A DNA stretch of 64,000 bases. Source: Casuarina equisetifolia. Its lineage: Eukaryota > Streptophyta > Magnoliopsida > Fagales > Casuarinaceae. The notes beneath the pieces are model-generated. The model did not search any database, was not told where the DNA came from, and saw only the letters and a program-made list of their open reading frames with translations. Within the stretch, counting starts at the first letter, position 1. Each line of letters begins with the position of its first letter. Made by a program: the position numbers and the translations under genes. The stretch lies in NCBI GenBank assembly GCA_028551475.1, contig CM052362.1, positions 21,310,021-21,374,020 on the forward strand, given 5' to 3'. Of this stretch, positions 26,253-39,493 are shown one piece after another.

Positions 26253-28293
26253 ATGGAGAGTTTACCAGTGGAAATCTGGTGTAAGATCTTCTGTTTCTTG
26301 GATTACCAGAACCTTGCAACGGCTCAACAAGGTTGGTGATTGCTAATTTCACTGTCTCAATTCCAATTCTCTTCATTTCCCACCGATGTCTTGTTTTTTG
26401 TTCCTTGGTGCTGAATTCTGAATAATTTTGGATGAATATCTGAACTGGGTGCTTGAGAATTCAACTCTAGTTGTGCATTTTTCATCTTTCCCAAATCGGG
26501 AAGTTATATTTTGTCAAGGGGGTTGTTGGGTTGTTATAAGAGATGTAGCTGGGTTGTCGAATTCACATTGAGTTCTTGTTTTCTCTTTCGTAGTATCTTT
26601 CTTTTATTTTTGATGGAAATCTCTAATTGTCAATGAGATGTGTGATACATCATCTATTACCCAGCAAACGTATGATCACTGTAGATCGGAATATGAGAGC
26701 TCTTGCTTCTTTTTCACAATGATCAGGCGGATTGGGGAGGAAAAAGTCAAACCCCGTTGTGAAGCCAGATCCCTGATACAGGAATTTGGCTGGTTCCATT
26801 TGCAGCTTTTCAGTTCTCATGAATGACTGTTTTTGAATCTAAGTAAAAAACAGTTTCTTGATTTCCACAAAAATAAAAGCAGAAAAAGGAAAAAGGGCCA
26901 TCGTTTTTCTGGTTTATGTAGTCAAGATAGATTATTTACTGTCCCAAAGCCAATCTTTCAAGTTTGGGGCTAAATTTAGATACTTAAACTATAATGTTTT
27001 GGGGCTAAATTTGACTTTGACAGTAGTAATGCCTCTGTCTTCCAACTACGTTGCTTAGTCTTTAATCCACTATTGGAATAGTATCGGACAGTAAGCACGT
27101 AATTGCGCTAGTGTTGCAAACTAGACAACCTAGTTAGGAGAACCATGTAACCCATTACTACGTCATATTGCTTTGACTGATGTACATAAACTTTAGGCAG
27201 TGCGTGTTTAACAGAGCAAGCTTTGAGTCATTGCGGTTATTACTTTTTCTTTTATTTCTTCCTTTCCCCTTGATTCACTGTGTGTTCTACTATATTAAAT
27301 CTATTATGAAGTGGGAATTTGCTTTTCTGTAGTTTGCAGGCGGTGGAAGGTCTTGGCCTCAGACAACAATCTGTGGTCTAACCTATTCAGGGAGAGATGG
27401 GGAGAAGATCATGCCATGTTCTATGCCCCTGTTGATTCAAAATCATGGAAAGATGTGTATGAGGTTCAAGATCGTTGTCATCGATTTGGATTGTAAGTTA
27501 TTAGTCTTGTTTTAGTTTGATTAAACTTCTTGCCAATTCATCATCTTCCTCCTCATTCTCTTCCTTCTCTTTTCCATATGCATGGTTGCGCTCCTGCTTT
27601 CTTCCCTGCACTTCCTCACATGCATTTGCATTGGAAAAGTTGGAGTTGACATAGCTGTTCTTGCATTTCCTGTAATGACATGAAAGAGCTTCAAAAATTG
27701 AAGCTCTAGAAAACAGATTAGAAATCCTTCATTCTAAAAGGCGTTAAAAATCTGAACTATATTATGCTATGCATGATAATAAATTGCCTTATCACTTGTC
27801 AAATTCTCAGGGACGAAAGTGCTCATATTCGTATTAATATTTTCAAATGTAGATCTACCGAAACTCGACCAGCAATTATACCTTGGCTGTGCAATAGGCA
27901 GATTCATTTTAAAACAGAAAGCAGGCATCATTTTAACACTTGAGTTGCAATAATGCGAAAAGAGCAAATAAAGAAATTACTATAACATGATTATGCAGGC
28001 TTCATTTTGGACATACTCGTATAATAGTGCTTGTTTATTCTGACAGGGGCCTGAAGATAATAAGAGAAGGTGGCGACTATTATCTTGTTCACCAAGGTGA
28101 AATTCAACGCTATCTGGGTTCCAGGAGACAAAGGAAAGGAAAGAGTAGTTGCTCTCTGAATACAAAAAGAGAGTTCAATGACGAAAGATCACAAGAAGAG
28201 TTATCCTCCAGAGGGATCTTAGACAACATTCTTTTCTTTATTGGTGATCTGGAAGTTGCCTCCACGGATGCAAAACGTGTTCGGGAGTCATAA
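26253..28293 (+). CDS. Small F-box protein
   Basis: Three exons, 26253-26331, 27333-27492 and 28047-28293, join in phase to 161 aa. The F-box begins at the start methionine: LPVEIWCKIFCFLDYQNLATA, then, after intron 1, VCRRWKVLASDNNLWSNLF. F-box proteins bind SKP1 and bring substrates to SCF ubiquitin ligases. The rest has no LRR or Kelch repeat but includes WGEDHAMFYAPVDSKSWKDVYEVQDR and a basic segment, GLKIIREGGDYYLVHQGEIQRYLGSRR. The only in-frame ATG upstream of the F-box is at 26253, although the frame stays open for about 200 bases upstream, so an extra 5' exon is possible. It is convergent with the MFS transporter gene (about 1.1 kb between stop codons). The target is unknown. Confidence 0.85.
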
Positions 28294-29380
28294 ATGGATT
28301 TGAAGCCATCAATTCGCAGTACTGTAAAATTTCTGTATGTATCTATTACCCTGTAACCTAGTCATTATGGCTTGAATAATCGGATTGAAGGATATGGTCG
28401 GCTTGGAGGTGATAGGGAATTCATACCTTATTCATTGTCAAAGAACATTTTACATGTGAAGGTTCAAATGTTACACGCCCCTTTCTTTTTTCTGTTTAAA
28501 TGTGGGAGATAATGCTGTAAGCTTCTGTCATTTGTTATATTAACACGTCTTATTGTTGACTGATGCCAATTTCTTTGGCCTAATCAGTTCCCTGGGCATT
28601 CAGAGGATTATACTCTTGTGTAACCACTAACATTTCATTATGAATCTCTGAAAAAGAAAAGGGCTGTCAGTATCTAGAGTTTCCTTTGCCTCTAGATAGG
28701 GCTTATCCTGTCCACTCTTCTTGTTTGAACGTTTGCAAACAAAATGCAAGGAAATCAGCAATTGTTTCTTATTTAAATCATTTGGACGGATCCTTCTGGC
28801 CCTTTTCCTAATCTCAACGTTGTATGTTCCCTGAAAGCCATCTAATTATTGCATTATAATGTCCAGCATTCTTAAGCATTGAACTGATATTTGAGTTCAC
28901 GATACGATTTTGCCAATTAGAAGCTCATTAAGGTTTCACTTGACACTCCGGTAATCCAAGACCGCTTTTTAATACGTCTCTTCTGCTTATAAAAAAAAAA
29001 ATGTTGCAAAGCTATGCAAAAGCTATTGAAGAGCTTGTGTTATCAAATTACATCCATCTACATATAGTTCAAGGAAAAAATCAATTCATGAGCGTAACTA
29101 AAATATTGAGAGCACATCTTTTTACCCAGAAGAGTAATTGAAGAAATATCTAATGCACTACCGCATTGTTTTAATGATAGCCAAAAAGCAATTACAAAAA
29201 GATTAACCAACCCTTCAGCCTATCTTCCTTTGCTGGGCAAGACTATCTTCTATCTTTACTTGTACGATACAGCCTTCGCTTTTTAAATGAATACACCCTG
29301 AATCAAATAATATTCGGAATGAACCTGTTGATCATTTCGACCTTCCAAAAATTCCTAGTAGTCTTGTCAGCTAACATCAA
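28294..29380. other. 3' flanks of two convergent genes
   Basis: The interval between the F-box stop (plus strand) and the transporter stop (minus strand). It should hold both 3' UTRs. No further gene is visible. Confidence 0.6.
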
Positions 29381-32300
29381 TTAGATGTTTAATGGCTCTG
29401 CTTCAGTATCCTTCTCCTTGAATGTTGACCAATCTGCTGTCTCTGCAGAAAAATAAAACCATAGTATACAAGAAGCATCAAAACAGCATGAACAAAGGGG
29501 TTCGGATGATTCAGGTGCATACATTCAGGGTTGGATAAGAATTCAGGTCAATTGTAACATAGGGACTAAAGTTCCACAACTAGAACCTTAGTGAAATCTA
29601 TATCAAGTACAGTGCAATTCAATTCTAAAGCTGAATATAAATAGTAAGAATACAGTTCAAGGCACGTACTTGGTTTGTCTGTTATCATCATGAGCCTCCT
29701 CTGCAAAACACAGGCCACAAAGAGGAAAATTGAGCACATGCCAAACATAACAGTGATCGGGAACGCATCAACCTTCAAAAAAGAACCCAAAAAACTAGTT
29801 GGTCACACCAAAAATTTCAAATTAAAGCAATTTATTTAAGTTGTAACAGGAATGCCGCCTACATTGTACAACACAATGCACACAAAAATATTGAGAGGAA
29901 TACGGAAGAAGTTCATGATGGTGCTCCTAGCCTCCTCAGGAATGTACTGGGACCTCATTTTCATAATTGATGGCCAGAATATCCCCACACAAGCCTCAAA
30001 AGCACAGAAGCCAAGAAGTTGAACACAACCTGTAAATGAGATGCCCGAACCTTTCACCTTGGAAGGTGTTATCAAGAACTGTACCAAATTAATAAGTTAG
30101 AGGAAATCAGAAGAATATAAGACTACATCAAACACAAAACGTAACACAAAAAAAAAAAAAAACTACATACAGTGGTAATAATGGGAAGCAGAAGTGAAGC
30201 AGCAGAGACTGTAAAAACAATCTGCATGTAGCTCTCAACTCTTGGTGATGAGCGGGCCATCAAGCGAGAAGCAAGGGAGCTGCCCAACATTGAAGCCAAC
30301 ATAAACGTTGCAAAGATGAAACCATGAGGAATCTCCTCATTGTTTGGGCTCAAAGCTGGAGTCCAGAGAAACACAAAAGTGTACATTGAACCTTCAAACA
30401 GAGACTGTATGGCACCAAGCAACGCAATTTTCTCATCTGAACGACAATAAAAGTAATATAAGATAAGGTCCGCAAACATGATGAAGCACAACAAAGACAA
30501 CGATTTTAAGGAAACACATAAATATATGGTGAGGTTGGCGAAAGAACATGCAAGACAAAGGAAGCAGAATTGGCTTGCCAAATGCCACAAAGCAGAACTC
30601 CTTGGAGAAAATTAAGAGTTGCAATTTGATTTGCTGAGGATCAACTCTTGTAATTCCCAACTTCTTGATCCAAAAGAAAGTGTACATCTCACAAAAAGTA
30701 TTATGAGATACATACAGAAGGTTAACAACACCAAACAAACAATAGGAAGCTAATTGCCCTCTGGACCAACACAGTTGACACATTACAGGACCATCTCAAA
30801 TCATGTTTAGAGATCAGAATGATTAATGAAATAGCAGAAATCAGTTGGAAATTACCAGAAGATGAGTCCATCCAAATGCATGTACTTAAGAATGTAATGT
30901 CAAAGGTCAATGTTGAAGTACCCACACGGGCGCAATATTATACATGACAATGAAAAAAACTTAGGTTGGAATTGGGACTCTACCAGAAGCAATGGCCACA
31001 GCTGCACCCTTGAATTGGGTAAGCAAGTCCTTGCTCTCAGAAGGATCTCCGTAATTCTCCGTCCATGATGATAAAATAACGGCCATACCAATGGCAAGAA
31101 AGCAGGAAGCAGCATCAAAGGGTGCCACAGGGCCGAGAGCCAAGGTATCAACAAGTAAATTACCAAACAACCCAGCAACAATGGCAACAAGGCCATTGCC
31201 GAGAAATATTGCCTTTGAGAATGTGATTGACAACCATTGTTGCTCAAAGCCCCTCTGCACAGATTACAGGACAACACAACTATCATTTATTGAAGTGATA
31301 AACTATAGGAGATATGATTTTTTTTATTTATTCATAAGAAGGGGGGAGATAAACTCTGAAGTATATGCATCACACACATTGAAACTAATTTAGAAACTAA
31401 GAACAAGAGAATACATAGAATGGAAGCAGGACATTTCCAGTGAAAATCGTATATCCAGAGAGTTTCTGACAAAATAAAAATGTTACGCACAAACCTAAGA
31501 ACAAAAGAAGTTAATCAAAGGTCAAAGGGCAGACAAGGTAGACAAGTGAGGAAACCGTTCCAAGCTCAACTACAGAGATAGAGAAGTTTTATAGTACCAA
31601 AATTTTATATCAAAACATGTTTTTGTACTGTTCTCCAGCTAATTACAAGTCTGTTGATCAGCCATAAGACCAGAGGCTTCAGTTACATCTGTTATCCTTT
31701 AGATTACTTATTGCCTTCAAAAATAAAGAGACTAAGATGACCAAACGGCACTAGTTATCAGTGTCTAAACGTTCCCCCACAGCCTACCTGGAAGAATATT
31801 TATATCAATTCCACTTCCTATGTAAACTCTTCAGTTAGTTAATAATCACAAACGTAATGAAAGTTAAAACAACGATCACTCACCTTGTTATGTTCTGCTA
31901 CAAGCCATGACTCAAAAGCTGAGAATAGGAGAGAAGTAGCGATACCTCCCAAAATACGGCCCAACATCAAAACCTTGTATTGTGGAGAATGCTTTGTAAT
32001 GCAGCTCAGTATGTACGCTATGCAGTATGTCACACATGCCCTCTTTCGACCCCTGCATCCAGTACATCAAGGAAAAACCAAGTTGGATACAAATCCAATC
32101 AGCATGCTACAGAAAGTCACAAGTTCCAAAATATCTCACTGTTTGTCAGCCAGAGATCCAACAATTGTCCCAAACAACATGGAGGACCCAAATCCAGCAA
32201 TGAAAAGCTGTCCAATCTCTCCTTTCCCAAAACCATACTGACTATAAAGATAGTAGACATAAGGACCCTGCAACCAATCTCCGGCTATTGCCAAACATAA

Positions 32301-33221
32301 AGAGCATATGTTAAGAGAAAGAGTTAAAGGTAACACTGTTTCAACATAAACATCTTTTTGCAGCAAGATAGATGTTTAAACTTATCGTTGGGGTCTCTGC
32401 CATTATAAATATAAGATGCAGGCTTAAAAGTTTCTAAGAATCGTGTATATCTACAGAACTTAACTAGATCGAAGACAGTGTCAATCACTAATCACAACGT
32501 AGACCTCTGAACAGAAAACAGGTAAATGAACATAAATAACAAAAGAAACAGGGGATGTGACGTCCGAAACAATTTAGATATTCCAAATGATTCGCTACTA
32601 TCTACTCTTTTTTTTTATTGGTTGGTTCTCAGAAATGAAAAAATCAAAAAAATGGAACGCAGTACTTTTCCAAACCTCAATTTGGGAATAACCCTTTCTA
32701 TTACACTATATATACGACAAATCTAAGTACTTCACGAATGAAATCCCGATCCCCTGGTACATCAACCAGTTTAATAAGTCCCTTCTTCCCGCATTTTTTT
32801 TCAAGCCCTTTTGCTTTCAAGCGCAATCAAAGCACTCCCAAAATGCTCATTGAACAGAACCCAAACTAACAAAAACAAAAGTAACGCAATCATATCCAGA
32901 AAACAAAACAAGATCCCAGAAAAGGAAAAGCAATTTTCATTCCCAAGATATCAGATCAGATCTAAATTCACCAAATGTTGAGAGTTCTGAAATAGATCCA
33001 AGGTGGTACTGCATTTGTATGTGTTGGTTTAGTAATTGTGGGCTGGGTGGGGGACAATATAGTAGCGTACCCATCATGAGAGAGTATACGAGAAGGTAAT
33101 TGTTCTTGAAGGAATTGAAAGTAGCTGAAGTGTTGATTCGGTCCTTGCTCGTTTTGCTCAGCTCCAGCGCTGCCACCACCGCTCCCAGTCCCCCAAACAC
33201 CAAATGGTAGAACATCTCCAT
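29381..33221 (-). CDS. MFS transporter, molybdate-anion (MFSD5-like) type
   Basis: Eight minus-strand exons: 33071-33221, 32140-32284, 31884-32052, 30984-31254, 30171-30436, 29863-30078, 29670-29772 and 29381-29442, totalling 1383 nt (460 aa) with closing phases. The protein starts MEMFYHLVFGGLGAVVAALE and ends KDTEAEPLNI, both typical of the plant family (about 460 aa). It contains the segments DWLQGPYVYYLY, GQLFIAGFGSSMLFG and the MFS loop motif GSLADKQGRKRA between helices 2 and 3, then LGRILGGIATSLLFSAFESWL and a 12-helix layout. Chlamydomonas MOT2 of this family imports molybdate, and human MFSD5 is related. Plant members are annotated as molybdate-anion transporters largely by homology, so the substrate is inferred. 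An ATATATATATAC run near 33330 could be its TATA region. Confidence 0.92.
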
Positions 33222-35572
33222 TTTCAGCCCTCACTTTTTCTTCGATGGGTTCTGCCCAGATCACTTACAGGCAACGAAACAATAGACCCAACACAGTGAG
33301 TTACTTTCAGCGAGCTGAAGCCATCACTATATATATATACACGCTTTTATCTTGCTCCAGTCGGATCTTTCGCTTTACGGAAAACCTTTCAGGCTGTTAG
33401 TTTGGCCCCATTAAAAAATTGATTAAGCTAAGCTCCCACAGTCCCCGCCATAAGCTCCCCACGTCTGTGCTTGATCGATTGAACGGATCACAGAAGAGAC
33501 AAATTAGCAGTCTACATAAATTACGGTCAGATGTGTGGGATTGCAGTAAAGAAGAGGAGTAGTGTAGCAGATGATAAAAGCTAGAACAACGCGGTTTCCA
33601 TTCACTGGATTCCAATTCAGCTTTTTGTCTTGCCACGTGGCTAGATCTGGGTCTCGTTGATATAAATACGCGGTCCTTGGTGTCGGTGGCTGGAAGGCGA
33701 GTACGAACTTCCTAAAATAGCACCTCTTGGATCTCCTCCCTGATGGGCCCACTTTTCAAGATCACGCAGAAAGAACGGACCCTATGAATCGTTTGAAAGT
33801 CGTGGGTTGAATGTGGATTGACCAGCTCAGGAAGGTGTAGAGTCTATGGGCTTTGGCTGGTAGAGGAAGAATTCTTCATAACGTGTACAAAATTCTACAA
33901 GGGTTTGGCTGGTGATTTAATGGCTTTGGTGGTAGGTGGGCGTAATGGGGATGGTATAAAGGCATGGAAGTGTCGGCAGAAATGCTCAACATGATCACTT
34001 TGCCAGCGGAATTTGGATTTAGATGGTCACTTCGGTGGAGCTTGGCCATAGTTTTTCACTCATCTTTGACTGGAGCTGAAAGGAACACCCTTTTTCCCCG
34101 TACCGCATCCAGCGCAGAGAGTGATGGTCTTTGTGGGAATTCAACAGGCATGTGCTGGTTAGGCTATTTGGTCTCATAATTTGCATGGCTGATGTTGACA
34201 CCGAAGAAGGGTTGCCTTTGCTTAATTGCGACGTTGCCGGCATTTCAGCTTCTTTGATGGGGAGTGGGTTTACTGCCAATCACGAAACAAAGGTCCTTCG
34301 GTTTCTACACATGGTGGGGTTTGGACCGTCGGCCTCATCTTTTTTTCTCTGTCCTTGGCAAGAAGAAGATTTCGTTATCCTGCTCTTTTCCTTGCTGTGG
34401 GAAGGCCCAAAGACCTGCGCGGAGGACCATAATTTCATATCGGAACTTGAAATTTATGAGATGACCGAAGGGCACTACCAAGAGTAGGGCTGGCGGCTTA
34501 ATTTGAAAAACTCTTCTTTTATTTTATATAACTTTTTACTTTAGAGATCTTATTTTCCTATCGTGCACAAACGCTCTGGTATTCCAACTATCAATAAGCT
34601 TAAGATCATGGATTGAGACAACATGTTCAATACACTTGTTCCACACCAAGAAAATGATTAAACATTTTTAACCTTAAAAGCACACCAGTACCCTCCAACT
34701 TTTAGGTTAATCTTTTGGAAATAAGCTCAATCTATTACAATGATATTAAAACCAATCCAATCTACATGTCTTATGATAGGTCATGAAGCAACTCGGGCCA
34801 TGACAGGGGTGTCATGGATTCAATTAGGAGGTCATGCAACATGTTTAGCATACTTGTCCGACATTGAGAATATAATTGTACTTGTAGCGTTAAAAGTGGG
34901 TTGGTACTTCTATCTTTTATATTAATTTTTTTTAAAAAGAGTCAATTCATGATAATAGTTAACTTAAATTTAATATGTTAAAAAGTTTAAAAACTTAACT
35001 CAAAAATTAAATCAAGAATTGAGTAATTATAAATTTTATCTTTTAATGTAAAATTGTATCTAAAACACCCTTATCCTTGAATTAGCTATTGTTTCTTTAA
35101 ATTATGCTTTCACATCTTCTTATGACTTTAATGGGATTATCAAAAGTCATGCCTTTTATAATGGTTTCTTGTACAGTTGCAACACATGAATAGAGAGAAC
35201 GAAGGGAAGTGACACTTGAGCAGAACTTTACTTTTAACCTTCGTGCAAATAAAAGGGGCTTAAATAAAAGTGCAGACGAAGATATTGAAGGACAATTGTA
35301 GCCAGCTCGGATGAAATGTCATTTGAACCCCTGCAAGAAAACGGTGATTGGTTGAACTATATCCAATAGATACCCACCCTCTAAAATATCCACCACAAAC
35401 TCAGATTCTCTCAGACCTAAATATCCAAAATGTAGACCCAGTCACCATCCTTGAAGGCCCAGAAAATTTACCAACATAACCGAAGCAGAACATCAGAAGT
35501 AGTTCAAATGATCCCATTAAAACAATTAGAAACTTGAAAGATTGAAACCCAAGCTGCTTAAAGCTTTCAGGA
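33222..35572. other. Divergent intergenic region between transporter and STR11
   Basis: Holds the promoters of both flanking genes. Bases 33900-34490 contain overlapping open frames (for example plus 33964-34179 and 34131-34487) with no recognisable domain, possibly a decayed gene. 34900-35150 is AT-rich. No other feature is supported. Confidence 0.45.
33632..33641. promoter_or_regulatory. Palindromic G-box (GCCACGTGGC)
   Basis: A perfect 10-bp palindrome with a CACGTG core lies about 410 bp upstream of the transporter start codon. CACGTG is the classic target of plant bZIP and bHLH factors. Its role here is inferred from position only. Confidence 0.5.
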
Positions 35573-37895
35573 ATGGCCTATATGACTTCGGTTGCCCTAC
35601 GCTCATCTTCACCTTTACAACTTAATATCTATTCCTTGCTGCCAACATTTTCTTCAGAAAATAGGCGTGACCGTAGTCCCTGCCACCTCCGATCCACAAG
35701 GAAAAGATTGTCATCAAAGACTGCACCGAGGGGCCTGATAATTAGAAATGCAGCCACTAAGCCTGCAAAATCACCAGGTACATCTGTCCTATGCTAGATT
35801 TTGATGTCAGTAAGGATATCCACTGCTTCTCCATGGTATTTGAAGACTGAATGAACAGGGAAATAGCTTAATAAGGTGTTTTCATATGTATGTGTATGTA
35901 TGTATATGTATATATCTCCTGCTTTGACCCTGATTGTTATTGTTTTCTTTCCTTCTCTTGGAGGGTTTAGCTGAAGAAGATTGGAAAATCAAGAGAGAAT
36001 ATCTGCTACAGAAAAAGGTATTGTCCCATGTCTCTCTCTAAGACGAAAACACGCATACACCGAGGCCAATTTTGTGACTGTTGATTTTGTTCCTCAAACA
36101 GCAACTGTCACAAAATTAATGCCCAGTGGAGTAAACTCGATACCACACTCCCCCGCTTGCTTAGCCAAAGTCTAACGTTACATTAAGTATCATCCAGTGA
36201 TTTTAGAGGACAAACAGGTCATCAGAACTGCTTGAAAAATAGAGCAAGAATATAATATCTATATTGAGATCATTGATTATGAAGCGAGGAATATATAATC
36301 ATGTCTCTTCTATTCGAAAGAGAGAAACAAAACCTGAATCTTTCAGGAAAAAGTTGGAAACAGATACCTATCATCATGGTTGAACGAAACGTAAGCATCA
36401 GGCCAGACTGAAACTTTGGTGGAATGTGGTGATGCTTACTGGAATGCTAGATGGATATTCAACATGTGTTTCTGATTTTCAGGTGAGGAGTGTGGAGGTA
36501 AAGGAAGCTCTACGCCTTCAGAAAGAGAACAACTTTGTGATTCTTGACGTTCGGCCTGAAGCAGAATATAAAGAGGTAAACCACTTACAGAGGACCGATT
36601 TTACTTAATACCGAGAAACACTTGACGAAAACTATGGACCGATCTCTAAAAGGCCTTACCCTTCAGAAATAAATAGTACTTGCTGCTATTAAGGAAACTT
36701 AGTGGATTCTATGGCTTCAAGGTATTTATGATCAGGAATTTTACTGATCAAGTTACGCTCCCCTGTAAAAGGACTGAAGTAGTACCTCCGAGAAAAGGGT
36801 AGAGAACATTTGAGCCTGTTATATTTATCAGAAACGCATTCTTCATTTATTACTCGTTCAATACTAGCAAAAAGGGGCGAAAATAGATGCTAAGGTAATG
36901 TTTTTTCTGTATGCTTTTGTATCATTAAGATCGTTTTGCATGCAGGCTCATCCACCAGGTGCTATCAATGTGCAAATATATAGGCTTATAAAGGAGTGGA
37001 CAGCATGGGATATCGCCAGACGTGCTGCATTTGCATTTTTTGGCATCTTCTCTGGTACAGAAGAGAATCCAGAATTCCTTCAAAGTATGGCACGTTCACC
37101 TAGCGATGCTTACTGTAGTTGCCTTGAGCTTAGACTACCTTATGTCTTAGAAGTGACTGATGGTTGTCATATGCCAACAGGTGTGGAGTCAAAAATCAAT
37201 AAAAACGCAAAGATAATAGTAGCCTGCTCATCTGGGGGTACGATGAAACCATCCCAAAATCTCCCTGAAGGTCAACAATCAAGGTGATTCCAATCCTTTG
37301 GTTCTCAGTTATTCTCTCTTCTTCTCTCTCGAGACTGACTTCAGTCCACCTTATTATCACTTGCCCATCAAAATATTATCACTTGTCCATCAAAATATGT
37401 TAGAAAAGTTCCAGCTACATTGGAATGATGACTTATCAAAATAACACAAGCATAGCTCAGAGATTAATGGTCTATAGGTTACATCCGTTCACAAATGAAG
37501 CTGAATAGTAGTCTTTCTTGTCTTTCATGGAAAATAGAGAGGTGCAAGTCTAGACAAGTTGTTGTGTTCTTATGGATGTCAAGCTTAACAAAGAAGTAAT
37601 TGTGATGTGGCATTCAGATTTGGAGAGAAAAAATTACTCATAGGCCTAGAGAAACTAGTATAGGTAGGGAATGAATCTAAGTACTGGGAAAGACACCAGA
37701 TGTTGCTCATCGACTAGACCAAGTATTCAGGTCAACCCCACCTAAGCAATCTCACCGTTTACCTCTGCTACTTCATGCAGGTCACTTATAGCTGCCTACC
37801 TGCTTGTCCTCAACGGTTATACCAATGTCTTCCACTTAGAAGGGGGCCTTTACACATGGTTCAAAGAGGGATTGCCGGCAGATTCAGAAGAGTGA
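35573..37895 (+). CDS. STR11: Rhodanese-like domain protein 11, chloroplast
   Basis: Six exons, 35573-35777, 35971-36017, 36483-36575, 36946-37084, 37181-37283 and 37781-37895, sum to 702 nt (233 aa). Residues 1-65 are Ser/Arg-rich with few acidic residues, as in chloroplast transit peptides (MAYMTSVALRSSSPLQ; RSTRKRLSSKTAPRG). The rhodanese fold follows: VRSVEVKEALRLQKENNFVI, LDVRPEAEYKEAHPPGAINV, a long WDIARRAAFAFFGIFSGTEENPEF insert, IIVACSSGG, then SLIAAYLLVLNGYTNVFHLE and GGLYTWFKEGLP. The segment order is that of Arabidopsis STR11 (At4g24750). The loop after the catalytic cysteine reads CSSGGT and lacks the arginine of classical CRxGxR rhodaneses, so sulfurtransferase activity is uncertain. 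The N-terminal region looks short for the family. Confidence 0.92.
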
Positions 37896-39493
37896 AGAAT
37901 CAATGGTGTTTCCAAAGTTGCACAATTTTTGCCCCAAATGAGGTTGTCAATGAACTCTTATCGTGAATTAACTCTGCTTTTCTCCTAAATTAATAATCTT
38001 TGCATGAAGATCGAGGTGTAATCATACAGTCAATGGAAGTCTAGTAGGGAATCCGAATGTATATGTCTGATAATAACAGAAAATTACTATGGAACTGTGC
38101 TTAATTTTTCACTGGGATGGAGAGCTCTCACCAAATCAACAACTAGGCACAGGCAACCTCGCCTTCAACCTTATTTAATAATGACCCCCCTTTGTGAGAT
38201 TTGCTTTTACTTCCCGTTCCAGGGAGCCTTCCATAATAATACCAAGATACATGGAGAAACCCAATACTAAACTTGGACGAGGCTTCCACAATTCAATCAG
38301 TGTCAAACATAAATTGGTTGATAATCAAGAGTTTCTGATGGGTTACGCCTCCATTGTTTTCTATCATGAGTAAATTGAGTACCACAGCTTCTCTAGCATT
38401 AAAAGACGACGTGATTTCACTTCAAGCTCATCTCAATACACAAAAACTGAGATTTTAAGCACTCCTTTTTAATATAAGTAGTCAACACTGCTTGAGCAGC
38501 ACGAAAGACCTGTGGCAAAAGATGCCAATATAATGGTATTTGAACTCTTGACGCCCACCAAAGCACGGCCTTGAACTCATTCCTCTCGACTGTACCAAAT
38601 CTGTTACGCTTGTCTTTACCTCTCCAATGTAATGAATATGTGTCAATGCTTGGTGTAATAGTTAAAAAGACTGGTTAACAGTGTCTCCAACCACTAAACT
38701 AGATTCAGCACAGCTATTCAATCACATACCCCAAATTCATCAATTAAGGCTTTGTCTCATAGGGCCGGGGATCTGCACCATTCAATGGTATCAATACAGC
38801 ATCACCCATTAAAACGGCGAAAATTCTGAAGCATGCTCAGCCGTGTATCCATTTCCTGTTGGCTTCTGGTAAATTTTGGAACACTTATAAAGCAATACAA
38901 GCAATAATGCAATTGGAAGTGTGAAGAAAACTGATATAGATCACGAACAGAATCACCAAGACAAGCAATAAAGGGAAGATGATTTACAAGCATTGTTTCC
39001 GACAGCAAAAGGAAATATCAAATATTGGCCAGAGGGGTCGACCGTCACATCCCAAACAAGTTAAGAAAGCAGAAAGAAAAGAACATGCACAGTAATCATT
39101 AGATCCCTATGGGAAAACCAGTCACATTAAAAAAAAAAAAGATACAAAATAAAAGGCAACAAAAACAAAATAGAAAAGACGCTAAATGGTTCCAGACAAA
39201 ACAGAACTTTGCTGCAATAGTAAGTCACGATGGCTGATTTAAGATGATTGTTAATAAACGGTGTCATAACAGCAACCACAGATCTTCACTCCCCAGCATG
39301 GTCCATGTACATAATTTGCAACAATGTCGTATGAAAGCTGTCACTCAGCAATAGTGCCAAGCCATCCTAGCCCTTCAGAGAAACAAGAGTTTCTGGCTAC
39401 CAAAATGAAAACTTTACAAGGCGGAGTGAGGCTATTGATCTTCCTTTTCCCATTCAACTGGGACCAAATGCTGATACCATGTAAGATAAGTAA
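37896..39493. other. 3' flanks between STR11 and VPS26
   Basis: The interval between two convergent stop codons. It holds the 3' UTRs and otherwise no recognisable gene. An A-rich run lies at 39128-39139. Confidence 0.55.

Noticed and set aside
34131-34487. 118-codon plus-strand open frame with overlapping frames in other phases.
   Set aside because: Three overlapping frames are equally open and none resembles a protein family, so coding cannot be argued.
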